The translations under genes and the position numbers were made by a program. DNA of 64,000 nt, taken from assembly GCA_024690665.1 (NCBI GenBank), contig JAILOU010000001.1, positions 59,728-123,727 on the forward strand, given 5' to 3'. Within the stretch, counting starts at the first letter, position 1. Each line of letters begins with the position of its first letter. Source of the stretch: Eubacterium sp. Lineage in GTDB: Bacteria > Bacillota > Clostridia > Lachnospirales > Lachnospiraceae. Positions 37,401 through 46,867 of the stretch are shown piece after piece. The notes beneath the pieces are model-generated. The model searched no databases. It saw only the letters and a list, made by a program, of their open reading frames with translations, and was not told where the DNA came from.

Positions 37401-40400
37401 CATCATCTGTAGCCAGCACGTAACCGGTATTACGATTAATCTGAAGCTGCGTTGCCTGTGTTGGCACTGTAAGTTCTAATTTATCTCCACCTGTAGTGCC
37501 GTCATTTAATGTGACACTATAGGTTGATGATGAAACCCACTGCGCTGTAAATTCCATATCTGAAGATCCAACCTCTACAATCTGTCCCGTACTATAGGTT
37601 GTTGTATCATAATCATATAACCAACCGCTAATCTCATAGCCGGAATTGGTAAATTCACTGTAATTTACACAGCCTTCATGGCCCCCGTCATAGATGTCAG
37701 CCAATGATTCATAAACCAATACTGCTCCATCTCTAAAGTACAGATATTCGCCTTCTGTTGCAGTAACATAAGGATTTACACTTCCGCCCTCTGTAAGCAA
37801 TCCGTCTCCCGGTGCGAATGACACCGTTACCTTCTTTTTGTAAACCGGCTCAAGTGTATTACCGCCTTCGCTTGTGATGGTTTTCGTTGTAAGATATCCA
37901 TCATAAGAGGCCGCAGCGGTATAAGATGTCCCTTGTACCGTGTATCCAACCAGTCTATAACCCTCCTTTGAAAATGAAAGGGTTCCATATTCATAATACT
38001 CTCCATCCTCATAGTATGAATAGTACTCGCCGCAATCCATATCGAATCGAATATAACCACCTTCCGGCACATTAATCGTCTGACCAATGTCATCTGATGC
38101 CGTCAAGGTAACCACACTATAGGACTCTGCAATCTGCGTAATTACAGTATCTGTTGTAATTGCTCCGGTTGTAATAGAACTGTAAGTATCTTCAAATAAG
38201 TATTTGGTATCATCAACCACAAATCCCTTAATTATAACCGTATCACTACCAACTGATAAATTCTCAAAAGCACTATATGATTCTCCCCAAGGATAATAAG
38301 AATCATAGTAATAGTCTTCATCAAATCGTGCAATTCTAAGATAACCATCTTCCGGCACTGTTATCGTATTGTCCTGACCGGCGATTGTAACCGTCTTCGA
38401 TAAGAACTCTTTATAAATCGGTGTAATTGTTGTTGTGCCTGTCGTATCCGCTACCGCAACTACAATTGTATCTTCGTTGTCCTCATCAAATAAATACTCT
38501 GTAGTTCCAATGGTATATCCGGCAAGATACTGATCGGAAGGCGTCTCTACAGATACACTATCCATATAACTGTTGTTATCTGTATAGTCCTGCTCTGTTA
38601 GATAACTAAATATTTCATTGTATCTGCTAAGTACAATCACGCCACCACTTACTGTATTAAGTGTGCCCGTCTTAGTATCATCCGTTGCACTAATTCCGTT
38701 AACTATATATGATGCACCTGATTTCGTGAAGACCGGTGTAATTGTCATCTCTTCGGTAACAGTAATCGCCTCATTATTGCTATACGTATTCGTTCCATCG
38801 CTCCATCCGGTAATGAGATAGCCCTCTTTTGTAAACTGTGTATAAGAAAGACTATTTACATATTTCCCGAACGCATCCTTCGTATAATAATATGCACCGC
38901 TTGAATTAGAAGAATCAAATGCGATTGTACCGCCGGTTGGGACAGAAACCCCAAATGAAGAGCCTGTTTCACTCTCACCAAGGCCTACCGTTACACTCGT
39001 ATAGGATAAAGCTGTATACTGCATAGTAAGTGTAAGTCCTTCCGACACCGGTACATAATCCGTTGCTGAATAGGTAGTACTATCCTCATCTTTAAATCCA
39101 TTAAAGGTTTTACCCTCTTCCGTAGAATACCATATATATTCATAATTATCTGTTTCTACATAAGTACCCCCTATTTTCACATAAGAATATAGACAATCCC
39201 CTTTCAATTTTAGATAGGAGCCCACTGGGAAAGTTCCTGTAACAGGCTCTGTATCCGTTGAATCAGTTTTTACCGATATGGTTACGTTCTGCCCATATAC
39301 AGCAGTCAATTCAAGGTCTTCTGTGGCTTCAATATATGTTCCTTCCGGGTACTTATTTCCTGACTGATCTACTATATACAAAAGTGTATAATCATCTGAG
39401 TCTTTCCTTCCAACATAGGTACTATGTTTCTGTTGATAAGAACCATCACTTTGTTTCACATATTCTTCCATCCAATTCCAATTAAGTTTCAGATAATTAC
39501 CATACTTCACAAAGAATTTCTCTGTCGTATCATCATCTTCAAATCCTTTGAGCGTAACATAACCGGAATCGCGATAACTACCGGTAAACGTCATGGCACC
39601 TGTAACCGCTATAACATCACCGCTTTCAACAGAAGTATCGTTATAACTCCATCCGATGAAGGTTCCATCCTCTACATACTCGTCAACATATTGTTTTCCC
39701 ACATAGCTTGAATCATAATCACTACTTTTTGCTTCACTCTTACTATTGTAGAGATAGAACGTCTCATCCTCGTATCTTACATACTGACCGGCTCTTGCCT
39801 GCATAGTTACTTCGTTTGCAATACCGGTAAATGTAATATTCACAGCTTCAGTCCACTTAACTTCAAGCTCTGTTGCGCCGCTTACCGGAATTTCAAGCGT
39901 ATCCGATGCGAACGCATAGTCTATCCCCCCTACAGAAAATCCGCTAACTTCATATCCATCATAGGTAAGTGCTAATTCGCCATAATCAGCCAGTAATCCA
40001 CCTGCGTTATAGACGCGGTAGTAATAGGAATCTTGAAATCCACTTTTGTTTCTATATCCGTCGTAGATGTAGAACTGACCACCTTCCGGCACCTGAATGG
40101 TGTTACCACTTACTGAATTACTATCATCTACGAATGTCACGGTATTTCCCTCATCAAATACCGGTGTGATTGTAGTATTCGCAGTAATCGGATACAGTGT
40201 ATCAGCTTTGTATGCGGTTGCCTTAGCGCCTTCTGTCTCAGCTAATCCGCTCCATCCTGTCTGCACCTTTCCATCACACTTATATGCATACAGCTTCTTG
40301 TGCGCTGTATAACTATCGAAGCCTGCTGCAAGATCTCCATTTGCAGCCATCTTCGTTCTATACACATACAGATATCCATCATGAAATACAATGTATTTAT

Positions 40401-40641
40401 TCTGCGGTACCTGCACCGTATAGCTTGTTCCGGTCGAGTCATCGCCCGGTTCAAATGTCAATGTATATGTATCATCCGTATACACATCACTTGTGACAAG
40501 ATTTTTAGATACAACATCAACATCTGTTGCATTGTAGTCTTTACTTGTTACCGTATTGGCCAATATTCCAATGCCATTCATTGTAAACAGCATGAATACG
40601 GAAAGCACGGCAGCAAGAAACTTTGCTCCAACTTTCTTCAT
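34456..40641 (-). CDS. Giant secreted protein with about 19 InlB-B/Flg_new-like modules and C-terminal FN3 domain
   Basis: 2061 aa. Signal peptide: MKKVGAKF, a hydrophobic core, cleavage near ILANT. Residues about 50-1830 are roughly 19 tandem modules of 85-105 residues. Each has a strand like VTLN.G, then VPEGGYI, a Tyr/Asp-rich loop, a GY..(S/T)GW turn, and an ending such as TITPVW. They are far diverged from each other and resemble Listeria-Bacteroides (Flg_new, InlB B-repeat) modules with an insertion. Next comes a Cys pair region (VCNGCGKVI), then an FN3-like domain (about 1965-2040) and a very Lys-rich tail. No LPxTG or membrane anchor; the basic tail may bind the wall. AGGAGGG precedes the ATG. 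Probably a surface adhesin. Confidence 0.88.
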   Translation of the reverse strand: MKKVGAKFLAAVLSVFMLFTMNGIGILANTVTSKDYNATDVDVVSKNLVTSDVYTDDTYTLTFEPGDDSTGTSYTVQVPQNKYIVFHDGYLYVYRTKMAANGDLAAGFDSYTAHKKLYAYKCDGKVQTGWSGLAETEGAKATAYKADTLYPITANTTITPVFDEGNTVTFVDDSNSVSGNTIQVPEGGQFYIYDGYRNKSGFQDSYYYRVYNAGGLLADYGELALTYDGYEVSGFSVGGIDYAFASDTLEIPVSGATELEVKWTEAVNITFTGIANEVTMQARAGQYVRYEDETFYLYNSKSEAKSSDYDSSYVGKQYVDEYVEDGTFIGWSYNDTSVESGDVIAVTGAMTFTGSYRDSGYVTLKGFEDDDTTEKFFVKYGNYLKLNWNWMEEYVKQSDGSYQQKHSTYVGRKDSDDYTLLYIVDQSGNKYPEGTYIEATEDLELTAVYGQNVTISVKTDSTDTEPVTGTFPVGSYLKLKGDCLYSYVKIGGTYVETDNYEYIWYSTEEGKTFNGFKDEDSTTYSATDYVPVSEGLTLTMQYTALSYTSVTVGLGESETGSSFGVSVPTGGTIAFDSSNSSGAYYYTKDAFGKYVNSLSYTQFTKEGYLITGWSDGTNTYSNNEAITVTEEMTITPVFTKSGASYIVNGISATDDTKTGTLNTVSGGVIVLSRYNEIFSYLTEQDYTDNNSYMDSVSVETPSDQYLAGYTIGTTEYLFDEDNEDTIVVAVADTTGTTTITPIYKEFLSKTVTIAGQDNTITVPEDGYLRIARFDEDYYYDSYYPWGESYSAFENLSVGSDTVIIKGFVVDDTKYLFEDTYSSITTGAITTDTVITQIAESYSVVTLTASDDIGQTINVPEGGYIRFDMDCGEYYSYYEDGEYYEYGTLSFSKEGYRLVGYTVQGTSYTAAASYDGYLTTKTITSEGGNTLEPVYKKKVTVSFAPGDGLLTEGGSVNPYVTATEGEYLYFRDGAVLVYESLADIYDGGHEGCVNYSEFTNSGYEISGWLYDYDTTTYSTGQIVEVGSSDMEFTAQWVSSSTYSVTLNDGTTGGDKLELTVPTQATQLQINRNTGYVLATDDDDTTLAQGYIDFENESNVITGFNKTYTYAPFDKWLYISLEDRTEDLTLSADWGARYKITVQDESGNLLNTAYATGDVYAAYENGDIELYKAEDAEYSEKTLRFGKEGYDVSSITYGTDNKALSSTRVKLSETTTFTVTFEESEITTVTLNGGTKASGTSYTIAAPVGGYIVFTETKVKSYYADDTLYQTKTVNYGVDKDVALLTGYAVGGSIVSWLQDECGIVDVTKNMTMTAQWADAVTVTVNYSNGEDSETDTLIAYKGTKISFWDYEVRSYNGSVNYDDYSNSLSDSKEFAYAVGDETYYTGDSLEVTGALTVNASAVSKKALTLSSTDGATTKTIYVSHTYPYIALAEDCVNLYTSVTDVDYNTVSCDYYDFAKTGREIAGWKAGDISYELEELIPMSGDLTITPDYKGSVEVTVNPGTDASGDSVTFTALKEQKLHVAVSYDAVENFKVYDENSDNIASGYFSREGYAITGWMVNDTELELSDYYPVTDSTAITITPIWTELKTVTLSDGVENGSTVTITVPDEGTISVAGNSVDSFRDANAEYDYAEKTFNFKNGTKYLSGWKVGSEQSYSIGETITVSDDMTVSAVWSDGYTLTYADYSYVVPQTGYFVVDTDGTITTYNKDGIEVRSYKKALRGNETDKVITSFEIGDNSYDVEEQVFLTGDSTISKVTSYYTYNFCGRDEDWDDDTCTFEVETVRSGYVIITYEDGELVVTSYTDNGKVIESYSRSVSKDGQTLSGVEINGTTYEVGEKIDGTSLDSCSLVWTSTSSTETITLTYVSAKAATCCKTGNREYWYYTDSDGTTHYYTDSAGANEVTKSSLTLSKSATNHASYGTSVKNKKAATYFDKGYTGDKVCNGCGKVISSGKTIAKKTLSKVNVKSLKAKKGKKMKVTWAKNKDATGYIVQYATNKKFKKAKSVTVKGAKKTSTTLKKLKAGKKYYVRVIAYKTGKNASKKKVTVKASAGKVKSAKTKKK

Positions 40642-40693
40642 AATTCTTTAGTCCCTCCTATATTTGTGTAAAATGCGGTAAGACCGCCCCTTT

Positions 40694-40722
40694 ATTATAT
40701 TACCATTGACACATTTGCACAA
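40694..40722 (-). promoter_or_regulatory. Probable promoter of the giant repeat protein gene
   Basis: TATAAT (40699-40694) with a weak TTGTGC (40722-40717) at 17 nt, 53 nt upstream of the start codon. Confidence 0.5.
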
Positions 40723-40747
40723 TCTAAAGTACTATAATTTTTTAGTT

Positions 40748-40790
40748 ATAAAAAGTCCACAAGAAGCAATTATGCTTCTCGTGGACTCTA
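40748..40790 (-). terminator. Terminator after the HD-GYP gene
   Basis: GTCCACGAGAAGCA / TGCTTCTTGTGGAC on the minus strand with TTTTTATAAC after it. Confidence 0.88.
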
Positions 40791-40802
40791 TCTTCTTCCC
40801 TC

Positions 40803-42920
40803 TTATTCTGCAAAACGATCCGCCACTATCACCACTTCATCAGACGCCTTTAAGAAAGCATCTGCCACATACGGATCAAAGTGGGTTCCCGCATCTTCTT
40901 TGATAATCGAAAATGCTTTCTCATACGAAAATGGCTCTTTATACGCCCGTCTTGACACCAGTGCATCAAAAACATCTGCCACAGCCATAATTCGTGCAGA
41001 TAGCGGAATCTCCTCTCCTGCAAGGCCTTCCGGATAACCGGTTCCATTCCATTTTTCATGATGATAACCGGCAAGATTTCTCGCTTCCGCCAGATAACCG
41101 ACATCCGGCATCGTTTCAATCGCGCGTTCGATAATCGTACGACCTTCTGCCGCGTGGGACTTCATAATTGCGAACTCTTCATCCGTCAGACGATCCGGCT
41201 TGTTTAAGATGGCATCCGGAATTGCAATCTTACCAATATCGTGAAGCGGCGCCGAACGAATGGTATTATGCGCCAGCTCTTCTGTCAGCTCCTCCTTATA
41301 ATAACCGAGAGAACGCATCTTCTTAATCGTAATCTCCACATAAGCCGCCGTCTTTCTGACATGACTTCCGGTCGACTCATCACGGTTTTCCACAACATCT
41401 GCAAGAACCATCAACAGGCCTTCTTGCATCTTGTTGACCTTTTCCGTCTGCTGCTTACTTTGTTCAAAGTAACAGGTACTTTCCTCAATGGTTGTAACAA
41501 GCGCCCAGTACATGCGCTCCACCTCATCACCGGTCTTAATCTGAAGCCGCCTCATATTCTGAAGATTCCGCTTTCGGGCATACTCATCCGTATAATCAAA
41601 CTCATCCGTTACCTTCGCCATCGCATTAATCGGCAGAATCAAATGATACTTGGCAAGCCAAAGGCCGATTGCCAACACCAGAATCCAAAAGCTAACGAAG
41701 ATGGTAATCAGACGAATCAAGAATGATTTGCGGTAGATATTCAGATTATCCATCGAAATATCCGCTGCAGCATAGCAGACACATTCACCATCCGAATTGT
41801 ATATCGGTATATAACACGTTAGAAGATTTCCATATTTATCATTGGAAATAACCGGCTGAATCTCCTTACCTGCAAGAAGGTCCGGCAGATATTCCATAAA
41901 AGCTTCATCAAAGGAAATCACATCTCCCAGATTCGCTCCTTGCTCTTCCTCCGTATCCACGTCAAACACAACGTGACACCCATCAGACATCACTTTATAG
42001 ACATAGATATAAGCAATCTGCTCACTGTTTTCCAATAACTTCGTAAGATTCGCATCCGTCTCCTGGTAACTTCTAAACGCCTCGCCCTCATCCAGATAAC
42101 GATCCACCATGTCGCCATCCACAAAGGACGCGGCAATCCGTGCCACCGACTGCCCGATTCTGCTTTGCTGATCGATCATAAACTTTCGATACAATTCCAC
42201 ACATGTCACAGCACAGATAAATGCAATTGCAACCGATACTATCCCGAGCGCCACCACAATCTTTCGCTTCAGCGGATGTCGATAATTTTTATTGTGCGCG
42301 GCTTCTTCTAACTCTTTTTGATCTACCGAATTATCCTGCATCCACAACGTAAGCTCAAATTTCTTTCGAACTCTGTCCGGAATCAGATACAACATCACAC
42401 AGGTAAATGCCACGCTCATCGCCTTATCGCAAAACTCAATCAGCCAGTAACGCAGCACCCCAACCGCTCCACCGGCAAATATCTCTTCCGGATTGTCTTC
42501 TACAAGCCATGACAATTCCCCGCCCAGCACCGCTGCAATCGTAGTAATCAGACAGGTATAAAGCACAATGTTACGAAAAGTCTTAAGCCATCCCTTTCGA
42601 TGCAGATAGACCGTCACAAGCGCAATACAGATACTGACAGGTGCATAGTAGATTGCATTGATATCTCCAATACATTTAATGAGACTTGTCGCAACGCCCA
42701 CCATGATTCCCGGCACATATCCACCCATAAAGGAAATCAGAATCGTACCGGCTGTATCAAAGTAAAATGGCATGTCAAATGTTCTTACGGCCGTTGTTCC
42801 CCCTATATTAAACCCCAGCCCTACAAAACACATTAGAAGCGGCAGTATAAACTGTTTTTTATCAATGGGGCTTGGCTGAAATGTTCTTTTTCGTTTCGCA
42901 GTCTTAGAATTTGCTTTCAT
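40803..42920 (-). CDS. Membrane HD-GYP signalling protein (probable c-di-GMP phosphodiesterase)
   Basis: 705 aa from ATG 42920, chosen for AAGGAG 10 nt upstream. Residues about 20-190 are a multi-helix membrane domain (MPFYFDTAGTILISFMGGYVPGIMVGVATSLIK) resembling ECF transporter S components. A second pair of membrane helices (about 225 and 435) encloses an extracellular Cache-like sensor. After a HAMP-like linker comes the HD-GYP domain: HVRKTAAYVE, HDIGKIAIPDAILNKP, then GYHHEKWNGTGYPEGL, with all metal-binding residues visible. It would hydrolyse c-di-GMP to GMP. It starts 4 nt after the propeller kinase gene, and the two membrane domains resemble each other, so they may sense the same cue. 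Confidence 0.9.
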   Translation of the reverse strand: MKANSKTAKRKRTFQPSPIDKKQFILPLLMCFVGLGFNIGGTTAVRTFDMPFYFDTAGTILISFMGGYVPGIMVGVATSLIKCIGDINAIYYAPVSICIALVTVYLHRKGWLKTFRNIVLYTCLITTIAAVLGGELSWLVEDNPEEIFAGGAVGVLRYWLIEFCDKAMSVAFTCVMLYLIPDRVRKKFELTLWMQDNSVDQKELEEAAHNKNYRHPLKRKIVVALGIVSVAIAFICAVTCVELYRKFMIDQQSRIGQSVARIAASFVDGDMVDRYLDEGEAFRSYQETDANLTKLLENSEQIAYIYVYKVMSDGCHVVFDVDTEEEQGANLGDVISFDEAFMEYLPDLLAGKEIQPVISNDKYGNLLTCYIPIYNSDGECVCYAAADISMDNLNIYRKSFLIRLITIFVSFWILVLAIGLWLAKYHLILPINAMAKVTDEFDYTDEYARKRNLQNMRRLQIKTGDEVERMYWALVTTIEESTCYFEQSKQQTEKVNKMQEGLLMVLADVVENRDESTGSHVRKTAAYVEITIKKMRSLGYYKEELTEELAHNTIRSAPLHDIGKIAIPDAILNKPDRLTDEEFAIMKSHAAEGRTIIERAIETMPDVGYLAEARNLAGYHHEKWNGTGYPEGLAGEEIPLSARIMAVADVFDALVSRRAYKEPFSYEKAFSIIKEDAGTHFDPYVADAFLKASDEVVIVADRFAE

Positions 42921-42924
42921 ACAC

Positions 42925-45900
42925 TTAACGCTCCTTCTCGTCCGCAGCCTTAGCAGCCTCTTCAAAATCTCCCATTGGTCTGTCATCTATCACCTTTTGC
43001 CACAAATCAAAATACAATTTCGATCCTGTACCATAGATACTTTGCACCTCCAGCTTAGAACCAAGCATTTCAATGACCCGCGTTGCAAGACGTATATCAA
43101 TACCGGATCCTTCAACTTCCACATTTTGAGTATCATTATTCAAGAGTTTTTTCAGCTCTTCCTCCCGAATACCGACACCGGTATCTTCAACTTCGACGTG
43201 TAACAGCACTTTATCTTCTTCACGCTCTGCAGCCACCGTCATTCGGATACTCCCTTCCTGCGTATACTTCATGGCATTTGTCAGCAATTTCTTCATGGCC
43301 ATCGCCAGATGAACACCGTCGCCATACAGCCTGCGCGGAAGATACGGATTGATATCCAGTTCAATCTTAACGCCCTTTTCAAGTCCTTTTTGCCGTGTCT
43401 GTCCAACTGCCTCGCTTAGAACAACCCCCAGGTCATATTCCTCATCTTGCTTTTTCATCCTGCCGGTATCAAGTTCCGCCATGGCAAAGATATCATTTAC
43501 CATATTTAATAGATTCGTGGCGGACTTTTGAATACTTTTGGCATGCTCTTGCACATCCGGTGACTTCGTCAGGCGCAGAATGTGTTCATCCCTGGCCAGC
43601 ATATCCAGAATCGGCGTTCTGATTTCATGCGTCATCTGGTCTATGAACCTTTCTTTATCATCCGTTGCTTCTTGCACCTCATCCTGCGCCTTTTTTATCT
43701 GCTCATACTGCTTATTAATGACCGCAAGATTACTCATCTTCGCACCGAGCCATACCACGAAGATCAGCATTACAGCAAGCGCACAGATGAGATAGACCTT
43801 GTAATAAGTTCTCTCATAGAGCTTTGCCTCTTTTTGGAAAACGAAACTCATCTCCTTTAGCACCTTCGTACCGGAGTCATTATAAACCTTAACCGTAAAG
43901 TTATAGTTCCCATATGGAAGTTCAGAATAGTACCTGGTGCTAAGCTCGGATTGGCGCACATATTGCCCTTCCTCATCAAGCTCCTCAAGTTCCGTGTATA
44001 TGAGAGGATCTGATACCGTATAATTGAGCACTGCCGGCGTTACGGTCACTTCCCCGCTTCCGGCCGGAATATTGTAGATTCCGTTAACCGGCTCCACCGG
44101 CTTTCCTTCCTTTTCCACATACACAATTACAATCTGATAATGTGTATTAAACGCTTCATAACTATCCATGTCCAAACTGCGAAGACCATCTGTACAACAT
44201 AAGTACAGCGTCGTTCCCTGCACAGCGTTCCACGCATTAGCCGTAAGCGTTGTCTCGAATCCACGATTTGCATCCAACAGTGTGCAATTATACCCTTCTT
44301 CATCTTGAAGCAGTTCTTCTTCTATCGTCACATAGATTCCCGCACTAGAGCTGACAAACGCCCTGCCGTCTGCGCTGATATATACATCATAATTATTCGA
44401 ATACGGAAAATGTTCCAGCTTTTGAATACTTCCGTCTTCCTTGTGATAATACAGCCCATTACTTGCCACATAAAGGCATCCGCCCGTACATGGAACAATC
44501 TTCATCACAACCTGCGATTTTAGTCCTTCGTCTTCTCCGTAGTGAGCCACAATCTCATCATCTGCAAGCTTATACACGCCGTCTCCATCCGTTCCAAGAA
44601 GGATACTTCCATCATCTTCTTGAATCGCACTAAGCACCTTTGGTACACTCATCGCCTCTTCACCAAAAGTCTTTACGACCTGACCATCCCTTAACAGGCT
44701 GACCCCCTCCTGGGAAGCCGCCAAAATCCTTCCATCGCTTAGTTCCATCGCAAAGCGGAAACGAGCACCTAAGACGTTTGATGTCTCCTCGTTATATATC
44801 TTTACCTTGCCTTTTTTTGTAATTCGCACAAGGCCATCTTCTCCATAAGTAGAAAACCAGTAATTCCCCTCACTGTCCTTCATGATATGGCGCACACGCT
44901 CACCATCGAACATCTTAAGCGTATCTGCATCGAGGCCTTCCCCCTCATCTGCATGCAGCTTTAGAACACCCTCATCGGTTCCGACATACAACGTCCCACT
45001 GTCTTCGCATACTGCATTTACCGCTGTCTCGTCAATGCTTTCCTGTGCGAATAAATCCGTAAATGGATTATAGGAGATCTTAAGTACTCCCTGCTTGGAC
45101 GAACTGTACCAGATATCACTTTGCCGGTCGGTTACGATATCTGAGATGGCAGTATCAAATTCATCAATCGTGAGATTTTGTACAATCCCATCCTCACTGA
45201 CAAATCCAAATCCATTTTCACAGGCGATAAAATACCCATCATATTCGCTTTCGAATCGCACCGCATTCACGCTGGACATCCCCTCAAGATCTACCGTCGC
45301 CTCCGTCTCTAGGGATTTAGCCTTAACGCTTACCATCTCAACCTGACCTGCCGTTGTACCCACAAGCATGGAATTATAATTATCATAGCCCACACCGGTA
45401 TAAGAGACGCCTTTTGTATCGCACTCTTTCGTACGTGTCAGCTCTCCATCCTTGATGACAAACAGCATACCGTCGCCGGTTACTCCTCCGACCTGCTCGT
45501 TTTTCATGCAAACCAATCCGGATACATAGGTAACTTCCGACAGATTATCGTAAGCAATCACCTCTTTTGGTTCTAACGCCTCCTTGGCATCCTCTTCCTC
45601 ATCCGCCAGCGTAATACGACACAGATATGTGGAAGTACTGATATACATCCTTCCCTGATCATCCTCACTCATATCCCTGACAGAGTTTGAGCTTAACCCA
45701 TCCTCCGTTGTATAAAACCGAATTGCTCCGGAATAAGGGTCGTAACAAGCCACGCCGCTGTCGTTGGTTGCAATCCACATGCGTCCCTTTTGATCACAAC
45801 AAAGCATCATCACGTTCGTGATTCGCTCATCCAGTTCGACCTTTTCAAAATCTGTTCCGTCATAGCGATACAATCCCGAATACGAACCGACCCAGATATA

Positions 45901-46701
45901 ACCGTCACTCGTCTGCGTGATCGTATTGATTTCAGCGGAACTTAGCCCATCTTCCGTATCATATGTCGTAAAAGCATAATCAGCTTTAAAATTCTCCACC
46001 TGCGTAGTTGCTTCATTATCTCGGTCTGCCGCGCTCACCTGCATGGTCAGTAGCGGCATGGCTCCTACCATACTCGCAACGACAAAAACGGATAGAATCT
46101 TTTTTTTCGTATTCGTCTTTTTTTCATGTTCAATTTCATCTGCAAGGAAATAATCAGACTTACGAAACAGCGCAATTGCGCCCATCACAAGTAAGACCGA
46201 TAGAATCTTATCCGGTATATTGACGATAATTTCTCCGGCAATACAGCATGGCAACATCCGCGGCAGATGCTCCGATGTCATCTCCACAAGCGCGTCGCCC
46301 CACTCATTTCCCGTATATCCGGATCGCCACACCATATTAATCGGTGTCGCAAGAAGCACTGCAACAAGCCCGGTCAGAACGCTGGTTGCCACAATGCGAA
46401 AAGAATCAAGTCGTTTTCGATTATAGAGTAATTTTCCCACAACAAATGCTCCGCCGGCACTTACAAGTGCATACATCCACTCCCCCGGCAGTGCAATCGT
46501 CGTAATAAAATTACATAAGACGCCCGTTACGATACCCGCAACCGGCCCTAAGACGATTGAAATAAAGAAAGTACCAATGTTATCTAAAAACAACGGTAAT
46601 GAATAAGCGGTTGTAATGCTTCGCCCCATCAAATTCAATACCACTCCTACGCATATTAATGCGAGACCCCTTTTCCCCAGTGGTAATATCCATTTTTTCA
46701 T
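42925..46701 (-). CDS. Beta-propeller (Reg_prop) histidine kinase with ECF-S-like membrane domain
   Basis: 1258 aa from ATG 46701 (GGTGA 6 nt upstream; ATG 46713 is also possible). Residues about 1-190: multi-pass domain with LPLFLDNIGTFFISIVLGPVAGIVTG, ECF-S-like. About 210-235: a further hydrophobic segment ending AAD. About 240-880: repeated Reg_prop blades (DGYIWVGSYSGLYRYDG, KGRMWIATNDSGVACYDP). Then a Y_Y_Y domain, a membrane helix (VYLICALAVMLIFVVWLGA), HisKA (MTHEIRTPILD) and HATPase (LLTNAMKY, EDTGVGI, GSGIDI). The layout matches hybrid sensors that read extracellular glycans in Bacteroidetes, but no receiver is attached. It is followed by HD-GYP and not by a response regulator. Confidence 0.9.
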   Translation of the reverse strand: MKKWILPLGKRGLALICVGVVLNLMGRSITTAYSLPLFLDNIGTFFISIVLGPVAGIVTGVLCNFITTIALPGEWMYALVSAGGAFVVGKLLYNRKRLDSFRIVATSVLTGLVAVLLATPINMVWRSGYTGNEWGDALVEMTSEHLPRMLPCCIAGEIIVNIPDKILSVLLVMGAIALFRKSDYFLADEIEHEKKTNTKKKILSVFVVASMVGAMPLLTMQVSAADRDNEATTQVENFKADYAFTTYDTEDGLSSAEINTITQTSDGYIWVGSYSGLYRYDGTDFEKVELDERITNVMMLCCDQKGRMWIATNDSGVACYDPYSGAIRFYTTEDGLSSNSVRDMSEDDQGRMYISTSTYLCRITLADEEEDAKEALEPKEVIAYDNLSEVTYVSGLVCMKNEQVGGVTGDGMLFVIKDGELTRTKECDTKGVSYTGVGYDNYNSMLVGTTAGQVEMVSVKAKSLETEATVDLEGMSSVNAVRFESEYDGYFIACENGFGFVSEDGIVQNLTIDEFDTAISDIVTDRQSDIWYSSSKQGVLKISYNPFTDLFAQESIDETAVNAVCEDSGTLYVGTDEGVLKLHADEGEGLDADTLKMFDGERVRHIMKDSEGNYWFSTYGEDGLVRITKKGKVKIYNEETSNVLGARFRFAMELSDGRILAASQEGVSLLRDGQVVKTFGEEAMSVPKVLSAIQEDDGSILLGTDGDGVYKLADDEIVAHYGEDEGLKSQVVMKIVPCTGGCLYVASNGLYYHKEDGSIQKLEHFPYSNNYDVYISADGRAFVSSSAGIYVTIEEELLQDEEGYNCTLLDANRGFETTLTANAWNAVQGTTLYLCCTDGLRSLDMDSYEAFNTHYQIVIVYVEKEGKPVEPVNGIYNIPAGSGEVTVTPAVLNYTVSDPLIYTELEELDEEGQYVRQSELSTRYYSELPYGNYNFTVKVYNDSGTKVLKEMSFVFQKEAKLYERTYYKVYLICALAVMLIFVVWLGAKMSNLAVINKQYEQIKKAQDEVQEATDDKERFIDQMTHEIRTPILDMLARDEHILRLTKSPDVQEHAKSIQKSATNLLNMVNDIFAMAELDTGRMKKQDEEYDLGVVLSEAVGQTRQKGLEKGVKIELDINPYLPRRLYGDGVHLAMAMKKLLTNAMKYTQEGSIRMTVAAEREEDKVLLHVEVEDTGVGIREEELKKLLNNDTQNVEVEGSGIDIRLATRVIEMLGSKLEVQSIYGTGSKLYFDLWQKVIDDRPMGDFEEAAKAADEKER

Positions 46702-46745
46702 AGCATTCACCATATTCCAAATAATAAAAATCTACAACCATTTTT

Positions 46746-46774
46746 ATTATACTCCGTTGTCTAACATCTTTCAA
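46746..46774 (-). promoter_or_regulatory. Promoter of the propeller kinase/HD-GYP operon
   Basis: TTGAAA (46774-46769), 17 nt, TATAAT (46751-46746) on the minus strand. Confidence 0.75.
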
Positions 46775-46810
46775 TATTCCCGTCTGTTTTCGCACATCTT
46801 TCGCGTATAA

Positions 46811-46853
46811 CAAAAAGACACCGAAAACAAACAATGTTGCTTTCGATGTCTGT
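46811..46853 (-). terminator. Terminator after the SufB-like gene
   Basis: Minus strand AGACATCGAAA ... TTTTCGGTGTCT with a TTTTTG tail, 15 nt after the stop codon. Confidence 0.78.
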
Positions 46854-46867
46854 ATATGCTAAGTATG

